From CAVOOW01 sp963697675 (lineage in GTDB: Bacteria > Actinomycetota > Actinomycetes > JACCUZ01): a stretch of 64,000 bases of DNA. This document shows positions 9,393 to 17,584 of this stretch, piece by piece (the first letter of the stretch is position 1; every line of letters begins with the position of its first letter). Made by a program: the position numbers and the translations under genes. The notes under the pieces are model-generated. The model saw only the letters and a list, made by a program, of their open reading frames with translations. It had not been told where the DNA came from and made no database searches. The stretch is taken from NCBI GenBank assembly GCA_963697675.1, contig CAVOOW010000006.1, forward strand, positions 1,488,001-1,552,000, read 5' to 3'.

Positions 9393-10102
9393 GTCGGTGC
9401 ATTCACGGGCACACGGGACCGCACCTCGATGGCCGTCGCGGTCGGGATCACCACGACGATGAACGCGAGGGTCGCCAGCGCCGGGATGCGTACATCGACC
9501 AGCCCGGACACGCCCGCAGCCCCGAAGGCCCAGCCACCCAGCGAGAGCGCCGCGATCACGCCGCCCTGCACGGGATAGTGCAGCGGGCTGACCATCTGGG
9601 CTCCGAGCCCGGCCAGGCCGAGTGCGATGACGAGGGGCGGCGGTGAGAGAAAGGCGATGTCGAGGGCCGCGACCGCAGCCAGCGGCGAGGGCAGCCCGGT
9701 GAAGTGCGGATCGCCACAGCGGGTTGCGCAGAAATCGGCGAGGCGGAGCAGCGCACTGCCGGAAAAGATCACGACGCCGACAACCACGGCCACCGCCGCA
9801 GCTCCTGGGTCGCCGGCCAGGCCCAGAGCGCCGAGTGCCACTGCGGGCATCAGGCCGAAGGTGACGGCGTCCGCCAGGCCGTCGAGCGGGCCGCCGAGCG
9901 ACGAGCTGCCCCAGCGTCTGGCAGCTGCGCCGTCGAGCACGTCAAGAACGGTGCCGGCCAGCAGCAGCACCACGACCAGCCGCAGGGCGTCCCCGCCCGT
10001 GCCCAAGGTCACGACGACGAGCGTTGCGCCCACCCCGCACGAGGCGTTTCCCAGCGTCAAGGCATCGGCGACGCCCGGTCGGACCGTCCCCAGGAGCCTC
10101 AC
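9386..10102 (-). CDS. pssA: CDP-diacylglycerol-serine O-phosphatidyltransferase-like protein
   Basis: A 238-residue CDP-alcohol phosphatidyltransferase that would join CDP-diacylglycerol and serine to make phosphatidylserine in the membrane. The catalytic signature is DGAAARRWGSSSLGGPLD plus GLAD, carrying the metal-binding Asp residues. The loop between AR and the next conserved Gly is one residue shorter than the usual DGxxAR(x8)GxxxDxxxD spacing. Several hydrophobic helices surround it. Start GTG 10102 overlaps the psd stop (GTGA) and the stop overlaps the permease start. The adjacent Psd fixes the pathway as phosphatidylethanolamine synthesis. Another CDP-alcohol transferase activity is possible but less likely beside psd. 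Confidence 0.86.
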   Translation of the reverse strand: MRLLGTVRPGVADALTLGNASCGVGATLVVVTLGTGGDALRLVVVLLLAGTVLDVLDGAAARRWGSSSLGGPLDGLADAVTFGLMPAVALGALGLAGDPGAAAVAVVVGVVIFSGSALLRLADFCATRCGDPHFTGLPSPLAAVAALDIAFLSPPPLVIALGLAGLGAQMVSPLHYPVQGGVIAALSLGGWAFGAAGVSGLVDVRIPALATLAFIVVVIPTATAIEVRSRVPVNAPTC

Positions 10103-10695
10103 GGCCCCTCCACTGCCTCGATGGGTGTGGCCCCGGCCCGCACCCGGTCGCGCACGCTGACCGCCGGTCGCACGCCGGCCGGAAGGGCCAGGTCGACCCG
10201 GGACCCGAACCTGATCAGCCCGATGCGCTCGCCGCGACGCATCGAGTCTCCGATCGCGAGGTAGGGAACGATCCGCCGCGCCAGGGTTCCGGCGAACTGC
10301 GTCAGCTCGAGCTCGCCGCGGGGCGTAGCGATCAGCCAGTCGAGGCGCTCGTTCGCGTGGCTGCTCGGATGGAACGCGGGTCGGTGTCTTCCCCGCCGGT
10401 GTGTCTGGGAAAGGACCGTCCCGTCGCACGGCGCGCGTGTCACGTGCACATCAGCCAGGTTGAGATAGGTCGACACCACCCACCGCCCGTCGCCGCGTTC
10501 CTGCACTCGCGTGACGCTCCCGTCTGCGGCCGCCAGCAGGCCCGGCCCGGTCGGCCTGCGCCCCGGGTCGCGGAAGAACCACGTGGTCGCCGCCGCGACG
10601 GACAGACAGAAGAGCCGCCCGGCCGCGCTGCGCGGCGCCAGCGGCAGCAGCCAGAGCCCCGCCAGCCAGGGCGGTGTGCCTCGCGCCAGTCTCAT
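10099..10695 (-). CDS. psd: Phosphatidylserine decarboxylase proenzyme
   Basis: A 198-residue short (Psd-A type) decarboxylase that converts phosphatidylserine to phosphatidylethanolamine. It has an N-terminal hydrophobic stretch (PPWLAGLWLLPLAP), the WFFRDPGR motif, AADGSV, the NLADVHVTRAPCDG motif, and near the C-terminus FGSRVD. In FGSRVD the Gly-Ser bond is the self-cleavage site that makes the pyruvoyl group. ATG 10695 overlaps the ABC ATPase stop (ATGA), and its stop overlaps the pssA start (GTGA). An upstream in-frame start near 10824 would lie inside the ATPase and is unlikely. The psd-pssA pairing is common in actinobacteria. Flanking by ABC subunits is the odd feature. Confidence 0.92.
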   Translation of the reverse strand: MRLARGTPPWLAGLWLLPLAPRSAAGRLFCLSVAAATTWFFRDPGRRPTGPGLLAAADGSVTRVQERGDGRWVVSTYLNLADVHVTRAPCDGTVLSQTHRRGRHRPAFHPSSHANERLDWLIATPRGELELTQFAGTLARRIVPYLAIGDSMRRGERIGLIRFGSRVDLALPAGVRPAVSVRDRVRAGATPIEAVEGP

Positions 10696-11676
10696 CCCTG
10701 TCCCACCTCGACCTGACGCCGCCGGAACTCGACCACGCCGTACGACGTCAATGTCGTCGGCTCTACTGCCCGGACCGTCGCCGAACGAGGCAGGCCGGTC
10801 AACGCGGCGAGCTCGCCGAACCAATCACCGGGCGAACATGTGTTCAGCACCCGTTCGGAATGGTCGGCAAGGACGCGAACAATCTCCACAGCCCCGGCCT
10901 CGACGACGTAGACGACGTCGCCCGGGTCACCCTGGTTGAAGAGCACCTCCCCCGCGGCAAGGCGCACCCGGCTCGGTCCTGCGTCGGGCCGGGGCGCGGT
11001 CGAGCCCAGCTCGATCACGGCGTCGGCCAGTCGGCTGACCCGGTCGTCGTGGGTGGCCACGACCACGAGCCGGCCAGGACGGGCCAGCGATCGCATGAGC
11101 CGGAGCACGGTCTCCACCTGGATGTGGTCGAGGTGGGCCGTTGGCTCGTCGGCGAGCAGCAGCGGCGGGTCGTGCACCAAGCCGCGGGCGAAGGCAACGC
11201 GTTGCTGCTGGCCGCCGGACAGCCTTCCGGGCCGGGTGGCGAGCCCGGTCCACCAGCTCCACCTCGTCGAGCAGGTCCATGGCTCGACGGTGAGCAACCC
11301 GGCGGGATGTCCCCGTCAGGGTCAGCGGTGCCATCACGTTCTCGAGCGCCGTCAGGCTCGGCACCAGGTTGAACGCCTGAAACACCACGCCGACCGTGTG
11401 CCTGCGGTGCTGCAGGAGCTCGTCGCCGGTGCGACCCGTCACGGTCCGGCCGCCGAAGGTGACTGTGCCAGCCGTGGGAGAGAGCAGGCCGGCGAGCACC
11501 GAGAGCAGGGTGGTCTTGCCGCAGCCGCTCGGCCCGTGGACGACGACCAGATGGCCGTCCTCCGCATGCAACGAAAGATCATGCAGCGGTCGTACGAGGT
11601 AGCCGCCGCTGTTGTACTCGACCGTCACCCGGTCGACGACCAAGTCAGCGCGGTCGACATTCATCCCGGTCATCAT
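10692..11676 (-). CDS. ABC transporter ATPase fused to a C-terminal cNMP-binding domain, one frameshift
   Basis: About 327 residues after correction. The N-terminal part is a MacB/LolD-type ATPase: Walker A GPSGCGKTT, Q-loop VVFQAFNLVPSLTALENV, signature LSGGQQQRVAFARG, Walker B LLLADEPTAHLD, and switch His in VATHDD. A linker then leads to a complete cNMP-binding domain, AAGEVLFNQGDPGDVVYVV through FGELAALTGLPRSATVRA, with the cassette Glu and Arg present. An extra base in CACCCGG (near 11234-11236) breaks the frame just before the signature. As I recall, M. tuberculosis Rv0073 has about this length and architecture and was listed among its cNMP-binding proteins. The start may be ATG 11676 or the next ATG. 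The gene overlaps psd (ATGA). Cyclic-nucleotide gating of transport is inferred. Confidence 0.87.
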
Positions 11677-11776
11677 CTACCCGAGCGTGTTTGCGGCCCG
11701 GTTGAGACACGCGCCGCTAGGTGTGCAACGTTGGCCCCGTGTCGATGGCCGTTGCGGACGTGTCGATGGGCATCCG

Positions 11777-12622
11777 GTGAGGATCGAGCTGCTCGGCGTG
11801 CGCGGGTCGACCGCGGCGCCAGGGCCGGACTTCGTCCGTTACGGCGGCCACACCTCGTGCGTCGCGGTGTCGGCCGAGGGCAGCGACGTGCCGTCCCTCG
11901 TGCTCGACGCGGGCACGGGGCTGCGCGTGCTGTCGGCACGGCTGCAGGGCAAGGCCTACGACGGGTCCATCCTGCTCACGCACCTGCACTGGGACCACAT
12001 GCAAGGTCTCCCGTTCTTCGTCGCCGGCGATCGGGACGATTCTCGAGTAGATGTCTATATACCGGCACAAGAGGGACGATCCGGTCGCGACTTGCTGGCG
12101 CAGTCGTTCTCGCCGCCCGCGTTCCCGATCTCGCCCGAGGGGCTGCTCGGCCGCTGGGCCTTCCATGCGCTGTCCGATGGCGACCACACGATCGAGGGGT
12201 TCGCGGTCAGTGCCGTGGACGTCGAGCACAAGGGCGGTCGCACCTTCGGCTACCGGATCAGCGACCAGCACGCCTCGATGGCCTACCTGCCCGACCACGC
12301 GCCGGCGGTGGGCCGCTCGGCCGCCCTGATGGAGATCCTCTCGGGAGTGGACGTTCTCCTGCACGACGCTCAGTTCCTGGAGGCCGAACGCCGGTTGGCC
12401 CGGGCCTACGGCCATGCGACCGTCGAGGACGCAGTGGCACTGGCGCTGGAGTGCGGTGTACGGACGTTGGTGCTCTTTCACCACTCACCGGTCAGGTCGG
12501 ATGCTGCCCTGGACGAGATCGCGTCCTGGGCCCCAGCGCACACCGGTGACCTGCAGGTTCTCGTCGCCGTTGAGGGCAGCGTGCTGGAGATCCGGGGCGA
12601 CGGCGGACCGCCCGTGCGGTGA
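11777..12622 (+). CDS. MBL-fold metal-dependent hydrolase
   Basis: A 281-residue soluble metallo-beta-lactamase-fold protein. It begins VRIELLGVRGSTAAPGPDFVRYGGHTSC and holds the metal motif THLHWDHMQG (HxHxDH). Later come the metal-ligand regions LHDAQF and LVLFHHSP, the latter with the terminal His. The layout is that of the RNase Z/PhnP/class II phosphodiesterase branch. It is not a beta-lactamase, since there is no signal peptide. Start GTG 11777 follows the family N-terminus. A longer reading from 11612 runs through the intergenic region and is implausible. It is divergent from the ABC/phospholipid operon across 100 bases and lies 1.1 kb from a large cyclase. A nucleotide phosphodiesterase role is an attractive guess but unproven. 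Confidence 0.85.
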   Translation: MRIELLGVRGSTAAPGPDFVRYGGHTSCVAVSAEGSDVPSLVLDAGTGLRVLSARLQGKAYDGSILLTHLHWDHMQGLPFFVAGDRDDSRVDVYIPAQEGRSGRDLLAQSFSPPAFPISPEGLLGRWAFHALSDGDHTIEGFAVSAVDVEHKGGRTFGYRISDQHASMAYLPDHAPAVGRSAALMEILSGVDVLLHDAQFLEAERRLARAYGHATVEDAVALALECGVRTLVLFHHSPVRSDAALDEIASWAPAHTGDLQVLVAVEGSVLEIRGDGGPPVR

Positions 12623-12717
12623 TGCCCGTGGCGCACTTTGCGTGACAGCCATTGACGACCTGTGCTCCAGCGTTGATGATCTCTGAGATCGGGGGATCGC
12701 TGAGGGGGGAGACTCGC

Positions 12718-13734
12718 ATGAGCGTTGCTTCGCAGTCCGACAAGGTCGTACGCAGCCGATGGCTCGCGGGCATCATCGTGTGCGCAACGGCTGCCGCGCT
12801 GACGAGCATGGTCGCCCCAGGCGCTTCCGCGACCGTGAAGCCGACCGCCACGAAGATCAAGTCGGTCATCGTCAGCGGTCTGCCGGTTCCCGAGGGCGCA
12901 CCGCACAATCCGTCCGCAATCGTCGTCGCGGACACGGACTTCAGCGTCACGGTGAAGTTCTCCGACGAGTACGGGAAGGCGTTGCCCCTGTCGTGGACGG
13001 ATGACGTGACCATCGTCCTCAGTGTGCAGCCGCCTGCCGAGGGTCAGCCGCCGTCCGGTGGCGGCGACACGCAGTTCGTCGGCGGAAACACGATCCTGGT
13101 GCCTGCCGGTGCGACGTCTGCCACCGGCTCGGGTTTCCAGCTGAGCCCGCCGGAGAACCGGATCCGCCTGGGTGCTGTCGTCGACTGGGGCGACGCCTAC
13201 CCGAAGGCCATCCCGATGGCGTTCTCGGCGCAGTTCGACGTCGTTGCGCGCGCCATCACGGTCCCGCCAGAGGCGACGTTCATCAGCACGTCCGGATCGA
13301 CCAGCGAGTGCTCGGTGACCAGCTACGCCCCGTACTGCGCCGATGTGCTGTTGCCCTTCGGCACCGACTCGGGTGCCGTGCTGACGGTCGGCGCCTGCGA
13401 CGCGTTCCTGGGTTGCTCGTCACCGGATCAGATCGTCGTGCAGGTGCTGGCGGATCTCGGCCCGAGCTATTCACGCACCAGTCCCGTGACCGTCGTCTAC
13501 AAGTGCGACAAGACGGTCTGCTCACCCTACCTTTCGCCGAAGAAGTTCCACGTCTTCGTGAATCTCGCCGCAACCGGCCCGCTGGCGAAGGCTCCCGCGT
13601 GCGTTGCACGGGGGGTCGTGACCGACGGGAAGAACTTCTGCGTCGACTACCAGCAGAGCGTGCGGGACAGCAAGACCGGCGACCTGCAGCTGTTCCTGCT
13701 GCTTGCTCGCGATGCGCGGATGAGCTGCTGCTAG
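12718..13734 (+). CDS. Secreted cysteine-rich protein of unknown function
   Basis: 338 residues with a Sec signal peptide: basic start, hydrophobic WLAGIIVCATAAALTSMVAP, then an AxA site near GASA. The mature part is rich in Thr, Val, Pro and Gly and predicted to be beta-rich. All cysteines but the one in the signal peptide lie in the last third, about ten of them, ending in SCC. That suggests several disulfides in a folded extracellular domain. GGGGGAG precedes ATG 12718 at a good distance. An in-frame ATG at 12652 would spoil the signal peptide. The stop overlaps the cyclase stop on the other strand (CTAG), so the two genes converge. I do not recognise the family. Confidence 0.75.
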   Translation: MSVASQSDKVVRSRWLAGIIVCATAAALTSMVAPGASATVKPTATKIKSVIVSGLPVPEGAPHNPSAIVVADTDFSVTVKFSDEYGKALPLSWTDDVTIVLSVQPPAEGQPPSGGGDTQFVGGNTILVPAGATSATGSGFQLSPPENRIRLGAVVDWGDAYPKAIPMAFSAQFDVVARAITVPPEATFISTSGSTSECSVTSYAPYCADVLLPFGTDSGAVLTVGACDAFLGCSSPDQIVVQVLADLGPSYSRTSPVTVVYKCDKTVCSPYLSPKKFHVFVNLAATGPLAKAPACVARGVVTDGKNFCVDYQQSVRDSKTGDLQLFLLLARDARMSCC

Positions 13735-16700
13735 ATCTCTGCGCCGCGCCGTTCCAGGTCCACGGTCGTCAGGTCGATGGTCTGCGGAGTCTGCTTGCGT
13801 TTCGACTCCGCTAGCGCCGCCTCGAGGGTCGCGAGCTCCTGGGTCAGCCCGAGTGCGGTCAGTCGCTCGCGCGCGTCGGTGAGGCGCTGCGTTGCCTCCG
13901 AGTAGCGGCCCAACCCGACGCTGACCCGGCCACTCTCCCGCAGTGCCAGGGCGACGAGCTCCTCGTCCTTGACGGCGCGGGCGATGGCCAACGCGTCGGC
14001 CAGGAGCGGTTCGGCCTCCGCGAAACGGCCGAGCTGCAACAGGACGTCGGCCTGGTTGTACGAGGCGTTCGCCTGGTTCGCCTCGTCGCCGAGCCGGTCG
14101 AACAGCTGGTTGGCCCGCTCGAAGAAGTCCAGCGCCTCCCCGAACCGGCCGGCGTCGAGGGCCTCGACGCCGAGATTGTTCGCGCTGTGCCCCTGGCCGC
14201 CGAGGTCACCGAGCTCCTCGTAGGCCACGAGGGCGAGCCGGGCGTACGGAACGTCCTCCGGAACGCCGGCGTAATGGTGAGCCGAGTGCAGACCGTTGTA
14301 GGCGTGGGCGAGCGTCGCCTTGTCGTTGGCGTCCTCTGCCTCGCGCGCGGCGAGCGTGGCCCACCGGAGGGCATCGGCGTAGCGGCCCTGGGTGAGCCGG
14401 CCCCAGGAGTAGCGCGTCGCGAGGTGTGACCTGCTCGCCCGGGCACCGGGGCTCTCGAACCCGTCCAGCATGGCCATCGCGCGGCTCAGCACGCGCAGCG
14501 ACTGCGGCACCTTGCCCAGCCGCTGGTAGGCGCGGGCCTCCTTGAACAGCAGGTTCGCCACGGCCACCGGATCGTCGGAGAGTCGGCGCCGGGCCAGCCG
14601 GAACGTCTCCATCGCCGCGACCGACATGCCGGCCAGCTCGCGGATGTCGCCAAGGGACTCGAGCACGGCAGCGACCTCGCGGGCGTCGACGCCGGGGAAG
14701 CGGCGAGCCGACTCGACTGCCCGCGCGAAGAAGTCGATCGCCTCCGAGTTGGCGGACTTCGACCGGGCTCGTTCGCCGGCGACCCGCGAATAGGTCCAGG
14801 CCCGGTCGAAGCGACCGGCATGGAAGAAGTGCAGGGACAGCACTTCGCTGACCCGCTCCGGGTCGTCTGCCGAGCGCTCGATCATGCTGCCGACCTTCTC
14901 GTGCAGCAGCTGCCGGAGTCGGTAGGGAAGGCCCTCGTACGCCGCGTCGCGCATCAACGCATGCCGGAACCGGAAACGACCGGTGCTCTGCCGGGCGAGC
15001 AGGTCGCGCAGCGCCGGCAGGTGGTCGTCCAGCTGCACATCGACGCCCTGGTCGGAAAGCAGCTGCTCGAGCATGGCCAGGTCGGCCTCCACGCCGAGAA
15101 CGGCGGCGAAGCGCAGGACAGTGCGGTCCAGTGGTGACAACCGGTCGATCTGGCTGGTGACGAGCCCTTGCACCGACTCAGGCAGGTCGTTCACCGAGCC
15201 TGCCCTGCCCGCCGCGAGCACGAGCTCCTCCAGGAACATCGGGTTGCCGCCGCTGCGCGCGGCCAGGACGGCCATCGCATCGTGGGTCATCGGGTGCTCG
15301 GCGGCGGCGGCGCGCACCATGTCGAGCGCCAACGTCGAGGGCAGGGCCTGCGGGCGCAGCGTGACCAGGTTGTCGCCCGGACGGGGTACGTAGCCGTCGT
15401 CCTTGTCCCTGCGGGTCACCAGTACGAGCCAGCCTCGTCGCGGTGCCTGCTGGGCGAGCCGCGCGAGCAGGTCGGCAGACGCGTCATCGAGCAGGTGCGC
15501 ATCCTCGACGAGCAGCACGGTCGTGTCGGTCATGTGTTGCGCCAGGAAGTCGTCCACCGCCTCCTCGAGGCGGGCCTTGCGGAACTGCTGGTCGAGCTCG
15601 GAGACCTCGCGGGTCTGCGGCAGGGCCAGGTCGAGCGGGATGCCGAGCAGCGGGAGCCAGGGCAGCAGCTCAGGAGAAGAGGCCGTGACGGTTACGCGCA
15701 GCCGTTCGGCGGTCGCGTCCCGCCCGGCGTCGGGCTCGAGCTCCAGCGCCGCGCGCAGCAGGGTCCGGAACGGAAAGTAGGGCGTGGACGACTCGTACTC
15801 GTCGCAGGTGCCGGCGAGCACCCGCACGCCGGGAAAGGTCGCCAGCAGCTCGGCCACCAGGCGGGACTTGCCCATGCCCGGCTCGCCGACGATCTCCGCC
15901 TGGCTTCCCGCGCCCGCGACTGCGGCCTGGACCAGGCTGCGCAGCACCGCCAGCTCGACGACCCGGCCGACGAACGGCGTGGCCGACCTGGCATCGGTGC
16001 GCTGGCCGATGATGGGGCCGACCCGCACCGCGCTGACGGGCTGCGACTTGCCCTTGACCAGGAACGGCGGCAAGGGGGTGATCTCAAATCGGGTTTGCGA
16101 CCGATCGAGGGTCGCCGTGGTGGCGAGCACCTCGCCGTGGCCGGCCTTGGCCATCACCCGCGCGGCGAGGTTCACCGCGTCACCCTTGATCGAGTAGGTG
16201 CGCCGGAACGGTGGGCCGAACTCGCCGGTGAAGACGTCGCCGCGGTTCACCCCGATGCGCAGCGTCAGGCCGTCGGCCGCGTCCATCACGGCTCGGGCCA
16301 CTCGCAGCATCCGCTCCTCGTCCCGGCCCGCACTGCGCGGTGCTCCCGCGACGAGCAGGATCTTGCCGCCGTCCCGGTCGATGTCGGTCTCGAGGAACGT
16401 CACGCCGTGCTCAGCGCCTGCGGACTGCACGCTGCGCACGCACTGGTCCAGGGCGTCGGCGACTGCCCCGATGCCCTCGGCTTCTGCCAAGGCGTCCGTA
16501 CCGCTGAACTGCACGAAGGCAACCGCGACGGCGCGATGCTCCGCTTCTCCTGGTGCGTCGAGGATGTGGTCGCGCAGGACCGTCGGCAGGAATCTGCCGA
16601 GCGCCTCGTCGGACGGTCTCGATGCTGCCAGCTGACGGCGTTTCTGGCGCCCGCCTTGATGGGGCATGGTCTGTTGAAGGATTGCTGGCAGCGCCAGACG

Positions 16701-17330
16701 TGGCCGGGTCCGCAACAAGTGGCTGCCGTCCACCGCCGTCGGTCGATGTTCGGTGCCGGGCAGCAGTGCCGCCGTGCGGCTGCTCAACACGATCTGCCCC
16801 GCCGTGGCAATTGACTGCATCACGGCGGTCGTGCTCGACTCGGGACCGACCACGAGCAGTTCGCGGTGGAGGCTCGGATCTCCGACGACATAGAAGTCGA
16901 ACGCCCCGCTGTGCACACCCGCAGACATGCGAAGGGTGACCGATGCCGCCGTCGAGCGCAGGGTCTCCACCGAGCGAAGGGTGCTGCGCATGTCATGCAC
17001 CGCGCGGCAGCACCGGGCGGCATGATCGGCTTCGCGGAAGAACAGCAGCACGGAGTCGCCGCCCCACTTGACCAGGTCGCCACCCTCGGACCGCGCATCC
17101 CGGAGCAGGGCCGAGAACGTCGCGTCGAGCAGGTCGCTCATCTCCTCCGCGCCGACCTTGCCCCTGCGCGCGAGGCGCTCGGTGAGCTTGGTGAACCCGG
17201 AGATGTCGACGAAGGCCATCGAGCCTTCCACCCGCATGTGCCGGTCATCGCCGTGCGTCGGCGTCCAGGAGAGCAGCAGCTCCGGGACATACGGCCTCAG
17301 CACCCGAGGGCGGGCACTAGCAGTCGTCAT
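13731..17330 (-). CDS. Two-domain class III adenylyl cyclase with AAA ATPase and TPR regions (sAC-like)
   Basis: 1199 residues, intact. C1 (about 30-210) has metal-binding Asp residues in VDISGFT and WGGDSVLLFF. C2 (about 260-440) lacks those Asp residues (VQFSGTD, GGKILL) but keeps the NLAAR transition-state motif in KGDAVNLAARVMAKA. C1 lacks that motif. The two would therefore form one competent heterodimeric site, as in mammalian soluble adenylyl cyclase. Next is an ATPase module (Walker A GEPGMGKS, Walker B LLVEDAHLLDD), then about 400 residues of TPR-like helices. No membrane segment is evident. Product cAMP is assumed. The gene lies near two cNMP-binding proteins, and its 3' end overlaps the secreted protein gene. 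Confidence 0.88.
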   Translation of the reverse strand: MTTASARPRVLRPYVPELLLSWTPTHGDDRHMRVEGSMAFVDISGFTKLTERLARRGKVGAEEMSDLLDATFSALLRDARSEGGDLVKWGGDSVLLFFREADHAARCCRAVHDMRSTLRSVETLRSTAASVTLRMSAGVHSGAFDFYVVGDPSLHRELLVVGPESSTTAVMQSIATAGQIVLSSRTAALLPGTEHRPTAVDGSHLLRTRPRLALPAILQQTMPHQGGRQKRRQLAASRPSDEALGRFLPTVLRDHILDAPGEAEHRAVAVAFVQFSGTDALAEAEGIGAVADALDQCVRSVQSAGAEHGVTFLETDIDRDGGKILLVAGAPRSAGRDEERMLRVARAVMDAADGLTLRIGVNRGDVFTGEFGPPFRRTYSIKGDAVNLAARVMAKAGHGEVLATTATLDRSQTRFEITPLPPFLVKGKSQPVSAVRVGPIIGQRTDARSATPFVGRVVELAVLRSLVQAAVAGAGSQAEIVGEPGMGKSRLVAELLATFPGVRVLAGTCDEYESSTPYFPFRTLLRAALELEPDAGRDATAERLRVTVTASSPELLPWLPLLGIPLDLALPQTREVSELDQQFRKARLEEAVDDFLAQHMTDTTVLLVEDAHLLDDASADLLARLAQQAPRRGWLVLVTRRDKDDGYVPRPGDNLVTLRPQALPSTLALDMVRAAAAEHPMTHDAMAVLAARSGGNPMFLEELVLAAGRAGSVNDLPESVQGLVTSQIDRLSPLDRTVLRFAAVLGVEADLAMLEQLLSDQGVDVQLDDHLPALRDLLARQSTGRFRFRHALMRDAAYEGLPYRLRQLLHEKVGSMIERSADDPERVSEVLSLHFFHAGRFDRAWTYSRVAGERARSKSANSEAIDFFARAVESARRFPGVDAREVAAVLESLGDIRELAGMSVAAMETFRLARRRLSDDPVAVANLLFKEARAYQRLGKVPQSLRVLSRAMAMLDGFESPGARASRSHLATRYSWGRLTQGRYADALRWATLAAREAEDANDKATLAHAYNGLHSAHHYAGVPEDVPYARLALVAYEELGDLGGQGHSANNLGVEALDAGRFGEALDFFERANQLFDRLGDEANQANASYNQADVLLQLGRFAEAEPLLADALAIARAVKDEELVALALRESGRVSVGLGRYSEATQRLTDARERLTALGLTQELATLEAALAESKRKQTPQTIDLTTVDLERRGAEI

Positions 17331-17480
17331 GGCGCCCCAACCTGCTGTCCGAGCCGTGCTAGCGCGAGTCTAGATAGCCAGGGACGGAATTGAGGCGATT
17401 CGTGGGTTTGTGCGTCTGCCCGTGGGGTGTCCGCCGCCGTCCTGCCCATGTGCGGCCGGCGCTCGTCGACGACCTACCCC

Positions 17481-17532
17481 AAGTCGATCATGCAGTTACG
17501 TACACCCATGTCGGTAACTGCATGATCGACTT
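17481..17532. repeat. Perfect 19-bp inverted repeat (hairpin) between genes
   Basis: Left arm AAGTCGATCATGCAGTTAC (17481-17499) and right arm 17514-17532 are exact reverse complements around a 14-nt loop. It lies in the gap of about 254 bases between the glycosyltransferase stop (17585) and the cyclase start (17330), both on the minus strand. It could end glycosyltransferase transcription or be one copy of a dispersed palindromic repeat. The rest of the gap (17331-17480) shows no gene. Confidence 0.75.
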
Positions 17533-17534
17533 GC

Positions 17535-17579
17535 GGGTTGGGGTTGGGGTTGGGGTTGGGGATGGGGTTGGGGATGGGG
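17535..17579. repeat. GGGGTT hexamer tandem repeat, potential G-quadruplex
   Basis: Seven to eight runs of three or four G separated by TT or AT on the plus strand, directly beside the 19-bp hairpin and 5 bases from the glycosyltransferase stop. For minus-strand transcription the G-rich strand is the template and the RNA would be CCCCAA-repeat. More than four G-runs allow an intramolecular quadruplex. It resembles a simple-sequence tract rather than coding DNA. Confidence 0.7.
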
Positions 17580-17584
17580 CGGTG

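Noticed and set aside
15168..16814. 548-codon open frame on the plus strand
   Set aside because: It is antisense to the cyclase/ATPase gene and has no recognisable protein features.
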